NCBI RefSeq assembly: GCF_014203705.1
Contig: NZ_JACHJR010000001.1
Location: forward strand, 6,510,001 to 6,574,000
Direction of reading: 5' to 3'
DNA from: Kitasatospora gansuensis
Lineage (GTDB): Bacteria > Actinomycetota > Actinomycetes > Streptomycetales > Streptomycetaceae
Length of the DNA stretch: 64,000 nt
Shown piece by piece: positions 17,527 to 25,049 of this stretch. A program made the position numbers and the translations under genes. Under the pieces are notes generated by a model. That model was given only the letters and a program-made list of their open reading frames with translations. It was not told the DNA's origin and did no database searches. How positions within the stretch are numbered: the stretch's first letter is position 1; the number at the start of each line of letters is the position of its first letter.

Positions 17527-18546
17527 TCAGGCGGCCAGGAGTTCGGGGTGGTGACGCTTCGTCACCTCGGGGTGGGCGCGGGCGTAGCCCTTGAGTTCGT
17601 TGCGGCCGAACTCGGCGAACAGGGGGTTGCGCGGGTCCTGGGTGGCGCCGGGGGCGTGGTGGGCCTGCGGGAAGTCGAGCGGGGTGATGTGGGCGTCCAG
17701 GCGCGGGTTGTAGAAGAACGGGACGGAGAACCGTTCGCGGGAGCCGGGCGGGCTGACCACCCGGTGGCTGGTGGCCTTGAGGTAACCGTCGGTGGCGACC
17801 TCGAGCAGCTCGCCGAGGTTCACCACGAAGGCGCCGGGGAGCGGCGGGACGGAGAGGAACGTCCCGTCGGAGCGGAGCACTTCGAGGCCGCCGACCTCGT
17901 CCTGGAGCAGCAGCGTGATGAAGCCGTAGTCCTTGTGCGCGCCGACCCCCTGCGCGGTGCCGTCGGGGGAGGTGCCGGGGTAGCGGACCAGCTTGAGCCG
18001 CAGGTGCGGGTGGCCGGCGAAGGCGTAGTCGTAGAAGTCGGGGCGGGCGCCGATCGAGGTCAGCAGTTCGTGCAGCAGCCGGGCGGCGACCGAGCCGAGG
18101 TGGTCGATCCAGTTCAGGGTGGCGGCGCGGAGCCCGGGCACGGCGGCGGGCCACTGGTTCGGCCCCTCCAGCCACCAGTACGGCTGCTCGCCGGGACCTG
18201 GCACGTGCGGCGGGAGTTCGGCGCCGATGTCGAGCTGGTCGCGCCAGTCCTGGCGGCCGGCGGTGCGTTCGGTGCCGGTCCTGGTGTAGCCGCGGTAGTG
18301 CGGGGAGTTGAGGTTGCTCACCGCCAGCCGGTCGGCCTCCGGGAGGGCGAAGAACGCGTGCATGGCGTCGGTCAGCTCGGCGGTCTCCCCGGCGGTCACG
18401 CCGTGGCCGGTGAGCTGGAAGAAACCGACCTCGGTGGCCGCGGCACGCAGGGTGTCGTGCAGTCGGGCCAGGTCGCCGGCGGAGCCGTCGGCGAGCGAGA
18501 GGTCGATGACGGGGAGGCCGGTGAGTCGCGCTGTCATGGCTGCCAT
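17527..18546 (-). CDS. 2-oxoglutarate/Fe(II)-dependent oxygenase, isopenicillin-N-synthase family
   Basis: 339-aa non-haem iron oxygenase. The N-terminal DIOX_N region contains VIDLSLADG and VGFFQLTGHGV. The iron ligands are H204 and D206 in GAHKDYGFITLLLQD and H261 in ATSHRVVSP, with the co-substrate Arg in RFSVPFFYNP. This is the complete facial triad, so it should be active. ATG 18546 has GGGGGA ten bases upstream; an ATG nine bases further in is an alternative. The substrate is unknown. It stands alone, with no biosynthetic cluster around it. Confidence 0.88.
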   Translation of the reverse strand: MAAMTARLTGLPVIDLSLADGSAGDLARLHDTLRAAATEVGFFQLTGHGVTAGETAELTDAMHAFFALPEADRLAVSNLNSPHYRGYTRTGTERTAGRQDWRDQLDIGAELPPHVPGPGEQPYWWLEGPNQWPAAVPGLRAATLNWIDHLGSVAARLLHELLTSIGARPDFYDYAFAGHPHLRLKLVRYPGTSPDGTAQGVGAHKDYGFITLLLQDEVGGLEVLRSDGTFLSVPPLPGAFVVNLGELLEVATDGYLKATSHRVVSPPGSRERFSVPFFYNPRLDAHITPLDFPQAHHAPGATQDPRNPLFAEFGRNELKGYARAHPEVTKRHHPELLAA

Positions 18547-18811
18547 CCGAGGTGAGTCCCCCCGGGATCGGACACACAGCACCAGATTACCGTCGGAAGG
18601 GGGTTGACCTGCGGGTGAACCGGAGGAGACTGGTAGGTACACCCCGGATCACCGGATGGAGCCCGCCCCGCAGGCAGAGACGTCTGTCGGCCCCGCGAGA
18701 GCACACATCCAAGCCCCCGGTCAGGCCCCCGGCAACTCCGTTCGGGGAGCCGGTTCTCGGCGACGACCGAGCCCCGGCGCTCGAAGCGGGAGTACCGGGG
18801 ACTGCGCTGTG

Positions 18812-18837
18812 TTCAGCCCTTTCGTTCAGCCCTTTCG
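18812..18837. repeat. 13-bp exact tandem duplication at the VOC gene stop
   Basis: TTCAGCCCTTTCG occurs twice back to back (18812-18824 and 18825-18837). The second copy contains the VOC stop codon, so the duplication repeats the last codons of the gene just beyond it. Confidence 0.8.
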
Positions 18838-19251
18838 AGGCTCGCCCCGGTAGGTGCCGAAGGCCCAGAGATTGCCCTCCGGATCGCGCACGGTGAAGTC
18901 CCGTGAACCGTCCGGACCGTAGTCGGTGTCGTGCGGCTCCGCGACCACCGAGGCCCCGGCCGCGACCGCCCGGGCGAACAGCGCGTCCGGGTCCTCCGTG
19001 ACCACGACGTACGCCCCGAAGTTGCCCGGCCGCAGCGGCCACGGGTCCTCGTCGCTGTCCTGCTCACGGGCCGAACCGAGCATGATCCCGCCACCGGCCG
19101 GCCAGCTGAGCTGGGCGTGGTGCACATGCGTCTCGTCCGCGTAGACGGCGGTCGCCTCGAAGCCGAACGCCTCGGTCAGGAAGCGGATCAGCGCGTGGGC
19201 GTCGTGCGCCCGCAGGCTCGGCCAGACCTGCGGCGGGGGCGGCTGGGTCAT
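18826..19251 (-). CDS. VOC (glyoxalase/bleomycin-resistance-like) protein
   Basis: 141 aa with two beta-alpha-beta-beta-beta motifs, SLRAHDAHALIRFLTEAFGFE and FGAYVVVTEDPDALFARAVAAGA, ending with the classic DFTVRDPEGNLWAFGTY. The PhnB-like subgroup of the VOC superfamily is the closest description. Members bind metal or sequester small molecules, and the substrate here is unknown. GAGGAG precedes ATG 19251. Confidence 0.85.
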   Translation of the reverse strand: MTQPPPPQVWPSLRAHDAHALIRFLTEAFGFEATAVYADETHVHHAQLSWPAGGGIMLGSAREQDSDEDPWPLRPGNFGAYVVVTEDPDALFARAVAAGASVVAEPHDTDYGPDGSRDFTVRDPEGNLWAFGTYRGEPRKG

Positions 19252-19366
19252 CGGGTGCTCCTCGGTCTGGACGTCGGCGGTCGGCCTTCAGGCTCAGGTT
19301 AGGCCGCGGCCGCGCCGCTCCCGCGGATTCCCGCCCGTGCCGTTTCGGTGGCGCCCGGCCGCCGGG

Positions 19367-19996
19367 TCAGGCCCGACGCTCGGGGACGATCTCGACGCCG
19401 GCCGCGAGCATGTTGGCGACGATCTGCTCGGCCAGCGTGTCGTGACAGATCAGCAGATCCATCGGCGGGTCGCCCTTCATGACGACCAGGTAACCGGTGC
19501 CGGTGGGTTCGAGCTGCCACCGGTCCCGGTCGGTGGTCCACAGGTCCTGATAGGAGGCGAGGTCCGGTTCGGTGGACGGCGGTTGGGCCCGGAGCGTGAC
19601 GGCGGGCAGGTAGTGGCCCGGGCGCGCGGGCCGAAGCAGCAGCCCCGGCGGCCGGTCCGCGCCCAGCGCCGCCAGCACCTCGGCCGCGGGGTAGCCGAAC
19701 AGGTCGACGTCGTCGAGCACGACCGCCACCTCGGCCGGGCGCCAGTACGGCTGGTGGCCACACCGTCGCAGGACGGCACTGTCCAGCGTCCCGTCCGGTG
19801 CCGACCCCGCCCGGGCACTCACCTCGAGGTCGCCCCACCCGACGGAGTACGCCCACGCCGCCTCCGGGACTTCGTCCCGCCGGACCTCACCGAGCCGGGT
19901 CAGGGCATCGCGCGTCGCGGCCCCGTCCAGGCCGAAGCGGAGCACCCCGGAATCGTCCGGCAGGCGGACCCCGGTGGCTGGCAGCAGTTCGAACAT
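19367..19996 (-). CDS. Hypothetical cytoplasmic protein
   Basis: About 209 aa with no recognised domain, no signal peptide and no transmembrane helix. It has segments such as VAVVLDDVDLFGYPAAEVLAAL and LLICHDTLAEQIVANML that look like a folded alpha/beta protein. ATG 19996 is assumed; a TTG at 20032 is possible, and neither has a clear Shine-Dalgarno. Codon use is typical of the region, so the gene is probably real. It lies 12 bp outside the arsenic cluster. Confidence 0.6.
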   Translation of the reverse strand: MFELLPATGVRLPDDSGVLRFGLDGAATRDALTRLGEVRRDEVPEAAWAYSVGWGDLEVSARAGSAPDGTLDSAVLRRCGHQPYWRPAEVAVVLDDVDLFGYPAAEVLAALGADRPPGLLLRPARPGHYLPAVTLRAQPPSTEPDLASYQDLWTTDRDRWQLEPTGTGYLVVMKGDPPMDLLICHDTLAEQIVANMLAAGVEIVPERRA

Positions 19997-20044
19997 CCGC
20001 TGATCGTCGCGACTGCCGACCGGCCACCGCAACCCGATTCCTGG

Positions 20045-21406
20045 TCAGCAGCCGCCGGAGGTGGAGCAGCACGAGCCGGAGCTGACGTTGAGAGTGATGA
20101 GCTGAGGTGCGGCGGGGGTCGAGCAACAGCTGCTTTCGGTGGTGGGCTGGTCGAAGAGGCCGGCGCCGCCGCAGACGCCGGTTTCGGGGAGGGTGAGTTC
20201 GACGCGGGTGGCGGCTTCGTGGTCGCCGGCGAGGTGGGCGGCGATGGAGCGGACCTGCTCGTAGCCGGTCATGGCGAGGAAGGTCGGGGCGCGGCCGTAC
20301 GACTTCATGCCGACCAGGTGGACGCCCTGTTCGGGGTGGGAGAGCTCGGCGACGCCGTGCGGGTAGACGGTGCCGCAGGAGTGCTGGTTGGGGTCGATCA
20401 GCGGGGCCAGTGCGACCGGGGCCTGGAGCCGCTCGTCCAGGCCGAGCCGCAGCTCGGAGAGGAAGGAGTGGTCGGGGCGGAGGCCGGTCAGGACGATGAT
20501 CTCGTCCAGGTCCTCGGCTCGGGTGCCCTCGTCGGAGACCAGCGCGAGCCGACCGTCGGACTCCTCGACGGCGGTGGTGCGGAAACCGGTCAGCGCACTC
20601 GCGTGGCCGTTCTCGACGGCGGCCTTCGCGGCCTGGCCGAGTGCGCCGCGGGCGGGGAGCTGGTCGGCGCTGCCGCCGCCGAAGGTCGAGCCGGTGAGGC
20701 CGCGGCGGAGCACCCAGACGGCGTGGGTGCCGCTCTCCTGCTGCGCGAGGTCGGCGAGCCCGGCCAGGGCGGTGAAGGCGGAGGCGCCGGAGCCGACGAC
20801 GGCGGTGCGCTTGCCGGCGTACCGGGCGCGGACCTGAGGGTCCTTCAGGTCCGGGATGCGGTACGAGATCCGGGCCGCGTGCGCCTTCTCGCCGAGGGCG
20901 GGGAGCCCGTCAGCGCCGACCGGACTGGGGGTGGACCAGGTGCCGGAGGCGTCGATGACGGCGGCGGCGCTGATCCGCTCCTCGCGGCCGTCGGCGGTGG
21001 TGAGGTGGACGGTGAACGGCTGCTCGGAGCGGCCGGAGTCGACGACGCGGTCGCGGCCTGCCCGGGCGACGCCGGTGACCGTGGTGTTGTAGCGGACCTT
21101 CGCTCCCAGGGTGTCGGCGAGCGGCTGGAGGTACCGCTTGGCCCAGTCGGCGCCGGTGGGGTAGGTGGCCGGGTCGGGCCGGGTCCAGCCGGTGGGGCCG
21201 AGGAGCTTCTCGGCGGCCGGGTCGACGAGTTCGGCCCAGGTGGAGAAGAGCCGCACGTGCCCCCACTCCCGTACCGCGCTCGCGGCGGCGGAGCCGGACT
21301 CGGCGACGATCACGTCCAGGCCGCGCCCGGTGAGGTGGGCGGCGGCGGCCAGGCCGATCGGGCCGGCGCCGATGACGAGGACGGGCAGGTCGTGACCTTC
21401 GGACAT
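20045..21406 (-). CDS. Ars-cluster FAD monooxygenase-like protein with cysteine-rich C-terminus
   Basis: 453-aa flavoprotein. The FAD motif is VLVIGAGPIGLAAAAHLTGRG, and a second Rossmann motif RTAVVGSGASAFTALAGL suggests NADPH binding, as in flavin-containing monooxygenases. The last 45 residues carry six cysteines (412, 427, 428, 446, 447, 453), arranged as two CC pairs and two single Cys, which the FMO fold does not need and which would suit thiolate binding of As(III). It is divergent from arsR (21521) with a 114-bp shared promoter region. Oxidation or sensing of trivalent or organic arsenic is an inference from context and cysteines. AAGGGGA precedes the ATG. Confidence 0.8.
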   Translation of the reverse strand: MSEGHDLPVLVIGAGPIGLAAAAHLTGRGLDVIVAESGSAAASAVREWGHVRLFSTWAELVDPAAEKLLGPTGWTRPDPATYPTGADWAKRYLQPLADTLGAKVRYNTTVTGVARAGRDRVVDSGRSEQPFTVHLTTADGREERISAAAVIDASGTWSTPSPVGADGLPALGEKAHAARISYRIPDLKDPQVRARYAGKRTAVVGSGASAFTALAGLADLAQQESGTHAVWVLRRGLTGSTFGGGSADQLPARGALGQAAKAAVENGHASALTGFRTTAVEESDGRLALVSDEGTRAEDLDEIIVLTGLRPDHSFLSELRLGLDERLQAPVALAPLIDPNQHSCGTVYPHGVAELSHPEQGVHLVGMKSYGRAPTFLAMTGYEQVRSIAAHLAGDHEAATRVELTLPETGVCGGAGLFDQPTTESSCCSTPAAPQLITLNVSSGSCCSTSGGC

Positions 21407-21520
21407 GGCGGTGGTCCCCTTCGATGCGAGCGGCCGTGGCCGCCCGGCTGATTCGATGAACGTCGATATGCTGACGAGTGCGACCTTGCCACTCGATTAG
21501 ATGGCTGTCAACATAGACAC

Positions 21521-21874
21521 ATGTCGAATCTGGAGTTGACCGTACTGGAGCCCGAGGCGGTGCCGTGCTGCGCACCGATCACCTCGGCGGAGCTGTCCGC
21601 CGAGGACGCGGTGCGGATGGCGGCGATGTTCAAGGCGCTGGCCGATCCGGTCCGGCTGCGGCTGTTCTCCAAGGTCGCCTCGCACGAGGGCGGGGAGGCG
21701 TGCGTGTGCGACATCCAGGATGTCGGGGTCTCCCAGCCGACGGTCAGTCACCACCTGAAGAAGCTCCGCGAGGCCGGGCTGCTGACCAGCGAGCGCCGGG
21801 GCACCTGGGTCTACTACAAGGTGGCGCCGTCCGTGGTGGCGGGCATGTCCGCCCTGCTCGACCTCAACCGCTGA
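21521..21874 (+). CDS. arsR: ArsR/SmtB-family arsenite-responsive repressor
   Basis: 117-aa winged-helix repressor. DNA-recognition helix region is VSQPTVSHHLKKLREAGLLTSERRGTWVYYKV. Cysteines C16-C17 near the N-terminus and C61/C63 (EACVCD) resemble the Corynebacterium glutamicum ArsR arrangement, where an N-terminal CC pair of one subunit and a cysteine of the other bind As(III). It should repress itself, arsN downstream and the divergent flavoprotein gene. The Shine-Dalgarno is weak. Confidence 0.9.
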   Translation: MSNLELTVLEPEAVPCCAPITSAELSAEDAVRMAAMFKALADPVRLRLFSKVASHEGGEACVCDIQDVGVSQPTVSHHLKKLREAGLLTSERRGTWVYYKVAPSVVAGMSALLDLNR

Positions 21875-21890
21875 CCGCCGAGGAGGACGA

Positions 21891-22394
21891 GTGCCGCACC
21901 CCGCCGTCACCCTCGCCCCGATGGAGCCCGGGCACGCCCGCGAGGTCCTGGCGATCTACCAGGCCGGCATCGACGAGGGCAACGCCACCTTCGAGACCGC
22001 CGCACCCTCCTGGGGGGCGTTCGACGCCGCCCGTCTGCCCGCTCACCGGTACGTCGTCCTGGGGCCGGGAGGTGCGGTGCTGGGCTGGGTCGCGGTGAGC
22101 GCGGTCTCTGTCCGGGCCGCGTACGCGGGCGTGGTCGAGCACTCCGTCTACGTCCACCCCGACGGGCGCGGCCGGGGCGTCGCGCGGGCCCTGCTGGACG
22201 CGCTCATCGCCTCGACCGAGGCGGCGGGCATCTGGACCATCCAGTCCGGCGTCTTCCCGGAGAACGCCGCCAGCCTCGCCCTGCACGCCGGAGCGGGATT
22301 CCGCGTCATCGGTACCCGCGAGCGGGTCGCCCGCCACCACGGCACCTGGCGCGACGTCCTGCTGATCGAACGCCGCAGCCCGGCCGTCAGCTGA
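21891..22394 (+). CDS. arsN: GNAT N-acetyltransferase, phosphinothricin/ArsN type
   Basis: 167-aa GNAT enzyme close to phosphinothricin acetyltransferases. It has IYQAGIDEGNATFET at the N-terminus, EHSVYVHPDGRGRGVARALLDALI for acetyl-CoA binding, and GFRVIGTRERVARHHGTWRDVLLIERR at the end. ArsN1 proteins encoded in ars operons acetylate arsinothricin, a glutamate-mimic organoarsenical antibiotic, and also phosphinothricin. GTG 21891 has AGGAGG upstream, 16 bp after arsR, so the two form one unit. The 3' end overlaps the convergent arsO by 8 bp. Confidence 0.83.
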   Translation: MPHPAVTLAPMEPGHAREVLAIYQAGIDEGNATFETAAPSWGAFDAARLPAHRYVVLGPGGAVLGWVAVSAVSVRAAYAGVVEHSVYVHPDGRGRGVARALLDALIASTEAAGIWTIQSGVFPENAASLALHAGAGFRVIGTRERVARHHGTWRDVLLIERRSPAVS

Positions 22395-23421
22395 GCAGCA
22401 GGCCGGTGATCTCGCCGACGGCCGCCCGGGCGGTGCGGCCGACGCCGATGAGGGTGGCGGAGGCAGGGCCGGTCCAGTCGCCGTAGCCGAGCAGGTGGAT
22501 GCGCTCCTCCTCGACGGCGCGGGTGCCGTCGACCGGGATGCGGCCGCGCGTACGGTGCAGGCCGGTCGGGACGAGGTGTGGGCGGAAGCCGGTGCACCAG
22601 ATCACCGCATCGGCAGGCCAATTGGTCCCGTCAGCCCAGGCCGGGCCGGTGGCGGTGAGCCGGTCGAACATCGGATGGGCTGTCAGCCCGGCGGCCCGGG
22701 CGGCGCGTACGGGCGGGACGGCGACGATGTCGCCGAGCGAGGAGATCGACGGTCCGTCGGCGCGGACCCGGCGGGTGGCGAGGTCGAACAGGGCCCGGCC
22801 GTCGATCTCGTCGGGGAGATGACGGACCGGGCGCCGGGTGACCCAGCGGACGGTGGCGACGCCGTGCAGGTCGGCGGCGATCTGGGCGCCGGAGTTGCCG
22901 CCGCCGACCACCACGACGCGCTGCCCGGCGAAGTCGGCCGCGCTGCGGTAGCCGTACGTGTGGAGCTGACGGCCCGTGAACTCGCGGCGGCCCGGTACGG
23001 CCGGGACGAACGGCCGCTCCCAGTTCCCGGTGGCCAGGATCAGCGCGTCGCTGTGCCAGGCACCCTGGCTGGTACGGGTGCGCAGGCCCGCCGGGGTCCG
23101 TTCGACGCTCTCGGCCCACACCGGGCGGTGCACGGGCAGCTCGTACCGCTTCTCGTACGCCGCAAGGTAGTTCACCACGTGGGCGGCGTCCGGGTACTCC
23201 TGGCCGGCCTGATGCGGCATCGGACGGCCGGGCAGCGAGGAGTACCCGGCTGGGGAGAACAGTCGCAGGCTGTCCCAGTAGTGCTGCCAGGCGCCGCCCG
23301 GTGCGGTGGCGGCGTCGAGGATGGCGAACTCCAGCCCGGCGCGCCGCAGGTGGTAGCCGGCGGCGAGACCGGCCTGGCCGCCCCCGATGACCAGCACCTG
23401 GGTGCGCCGGGCCTCGCTCAC
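22387..23421 (-). CDS. arsO: ArsO-family NAD(P)H-dependent flavin monooxygenase
   Basis: 344 aa. The FAD motif VLVIGGGQAGLAAGYHLRRAG is followed by the family hallmark GGAWQHYWDSLRLFSP and YSSLPGRPMP, and the NADPH motif is VVVVGGGNSGAQIAADL. This pattern fits ArsO proteins reported from Streptomyces arsenic clusters. GTG 23421 overlaps the aquaporin stop by four bases (GTGA), so the two are translationally coupled. The exact arsenical substrate is unknown. Confidence 0.85.
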   Translation of the reverse strand: MSEARRTQVLVIGGGQAGLAAGYHLRRAGLEFAILDAATAPGGAWQHYWDSLRLFSPAGYSSLPGRPMPHQAGQEYPDAAHVVNYLAAYEKRYELPVHRPVWAESVERTPAGLRTRTSQGAWHSDALILATGNWERPFVPAVPGRREFTGRQLHTYGYRSAADFAGQRVVVVGGGNSGAQIAADLHGVATVRWVTRRPVRHLPDEIDGRALFDLATRRVRADGPSISSLGDIVAVPPVRAARAAGLTAHPMFDRLTATGPAWADGTNWPADAVIWCTGFRPHLVPTGLHRTRGRIPVDGTRAVEEERIHLLGYGDWTGPASATLIGVGRTARAAVGEITGLLLS

Positions 23422-24188
23422 TTCGTACCGGCCGTGCGGCGGCGGTGGTCGAAGATCAGCGCGACCAGCAGCAATCCCAGTGCACCGCCGAGCAGTTGCG
23501 CGCCGAGGAAGCCAGGGAGGGAGGCCGGGGCGATACCGGCGAAGGTGTCGGTGAACGCGCGGCCGATGGTGACGGCCGGGTTGGCGAAGGAGGTGGAGGA
23601 GGTGAACCAGTACGCGGCGCCGATGTAGGAGGCGACCGCGACGGGGGCGAAGCGCAGGTGGTCGGTCCTGGCGAGCCCGAAGATCAGCAGGACCAGGCCG
23701 GCGGTGGCGACGACCTCGCCGATCAGCAGGTGCCCGGCGGAGCGGTCGTGGGTCGACCAACTCACCAGCGCCTCACCGAACATGGCGTCCGCCAGGATCG
23801 CCCCGCCGATCGCGCCCACGATCTGCGCGGCGACGTAGGCGGCGACCTCACGAGCCGTCAGGCGGCGATCGGTCCACCACTCGGCGAGGGTGACGACGGG
23901 GTTGAAGTGCGCGCCGGAGACCGGGCCGAGCAGCAGGATCAGCACGCCGAGACCGAAGACGGTGGCCAGCGAGTTGGCCAGCAGCTGCAGGCCGACGTCC
24001 TGGGACAGTTCGGTGGCCTGGATGCCGGAGCCGACCACGACGGTCACCAGGGCGGCGGTGCCGACCAGTTCGGCCGCGACCCGGTTCAGCAGCGGGGCAG
24101 TCGGGGGCTCGACGGCGAGGGGGCACCCCCGGCCGGAGGCTGGGGGAGGCTCGGTGATCGTGGGTCTGGGCTCGGCTATGGCGCTCAA
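23418..24188 (-). CDS. Aquaglyceroporin-family channel, candidate arsenite conduit
   Basis: 256-aa MIP channel with two half-pores. The first box is AHFNPVVT (NPV), the second FANPAVTIGRAF (NPA). The residue after the second NPA is Val rather than the usual selectivity-filter Arg, as I recall for the arsenite channel AqpS of Sinorhizobium, giving a wider pore. Start is TTG 24188 with GAGGAG seven bases upstream. A 30-residue N-terminal extension contains a coding GC-rich palindrome. It lies between arsR and arsO in one operon. With ArsC nearby and no pump in the cluster, downhill efflux of As(III) is the likely role. Confidence 0.85.
   Translation of the reverse strand: MSAIAEPRPTITEPPPASGRGCPLAVEPPTAPLLNRVAAELVGTAALVTVVVGSGIQATELSQDVGLQLLANSLATVFGLGVLILLLGPVSGAHFNPVVTLAEWWTDRRLTAREVAAYVAAQIVGAIGGAILADAMFGEALVSWSTHDRSAGHLLIGEVVATAGLVLLIFGLARTDHLRFAPVAVASYIGAAYWFTSSTSFANPAVTIGRAFTDTFAGIAPASLPGFLGAQLLGGALGLLLVALIFDHRRRTAGTK
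24125..24147. repeat. GC-rich palindrome inside the aquaporin N-terminal coding region
   Basis: CCCCCGGCC...GGCTGGGGG forms a hairpin with one mismatch. The segment resembles the short GGGCACCCCC-type palindromes scattered in streptomycete genomes, here captured in frame and encoding the variable N-terminal linker. Confidence 0.5.
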
Positions 24189-24216
24189 CAGGTACTCCTC
24201 GGGCAGGGCGGGTGGT

Positions 24217-24528
24217 TCAGCAGGATCGCTTGAAGTTGGCCTCGGCGGTCATCCGGGCGGCGGAGGCCAGGGCGGCGAACTCCGCCGCCAGGCCGGTCAG
24301 GGCCTCGGGGCGGAGCGAGTAGTACGTGAAGCGTCCGCAGGGCTCGGTGTCCACGAGGCCCGCCTCGCGCAGGATCTTCAGGTGGTTCGACAGGTTGGTC
24401 TGCTTGGCGCCGGTCTCCTCCACCAGGTGTGTCGTGCACAGCGCCTCCCGGCTCAGGAGCGCGATGATCTGCATCCGGAGCGGGTCGGCCAGGGCTTTCA
24501 ACACATCACTGTCGACTGAAGTCACCAT
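24217..24528 (-). CDS. arsR: ArsR-family repressor, second copy
   Basis: 103-aa winged-helix repressor with recognition helix TNLSNHLKILREAGLVDTEPCGRFTYYSL. The metal-site cysteines differ from the other ArsR of the cluster: Cys in EALCTTHLVEETGAKQ, Cys in EPCGRF and the C-terminal Cys. ATG 24528 is the likely start. No Shine-Dalgarno is visible, so the mRNA may be leaderless. It is first in an operon with the aquaporin (28 bp away) and arsO, and divergent from arsC 71 bp away. Confidence 0.88.
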   Translation of the reverse strand: MVTSVDSDVLKALADPLRMQIIALLSREALCTTHLVEETGAKQTNLSNHLKILREAGLVDTEPCGRFTYYSLRPEALTGLAAEFAALASAARMTAEANFKRSC

Positions 24529-24599
24529 GCGCTGATACGTTACCCGGGTCGGGCCCGCCAAGCGAGCCCCCTTCTTCTCCGTCAGAAGGAAGCATCGCC

Positions 24600-25031
24600 A
24601 TGACCTCCGCTCCCGCCGCCTCCGTGCTGTTCGTCTGCATCCACAACGCCGGACGCTCGCAGATGGCCGCCGGCTTCCTGCGCCACCTCGCCGGTGACCG
24701 CGTCGAGGTCCGCTCGGCGGGCTCGGTCCCGGGCGACCGGATCAACCCGTCCGCCGTGGCCGCGATGGCCGAGCTGGGCATCGACATCTCCGACCAGCAG
24801 CCGAAGGTGCTCACCACGGAAGCGGTGCAGGCCTCCGACTACGTGATCACCATGGGCTGCGGGGACGCCTGCCCGTACTTCCCCGGCAAGAAGTACCTGG
24901 ACTGGCAGCTGGCGGACCCGGCCGGCCAGGGCGTCGAGGCCGTCCGGCCGATCCGCGACGAGATCAAGGGCCTGATCGAGAACCTGATCGCCGAGATCGA
25001 CGCCGGGTCCGCATCCGCCCGGGAGAGCTGA
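24600..25031 (+). CDS. arsC: Arsenate reductase, low-molecular-weight phosphatase fold
   Basis: 143 aa. P-loop nucleophile C13 lies in VLFVCIHNAGRSQMAAGFL, followed by RSAGSVPGDRINP and the redox cysteines C87 and C91 in MGCGDACPYFPGKKYLDW. It reduces As(V) to As(III), using thioredoxin or mycothiol in actinobacteria. GAAGGAAG precedes ATG 24600. It is divergent from arsR2-aquaporin-arsO, and its product would be the substrate of that channel. Confidence 0.94.
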   Translation: MTSAPAASVLFVCIHNAGRSQMAAGFLRHLAGDRVEVRSAGSVPGDRINPSAVAAMAELGIDISDQQPKVLTTEAVQASDYVITMGCGDACPYFPGKKYLDWQLADPAGQGVEAVRPIRDEIKGLIENLIAEIDAGSASARES

Positions 25032-25049
25032 CACCAACGTGACCGGAGC

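Noticed and set aside
17527..20032. Possible natural-product gene cluster around the IPNS-family oxygenase
   Set aside because: Neighbours are a VOC protein and a hypothetical protein with no synthase, carrier protein or tailoring set.
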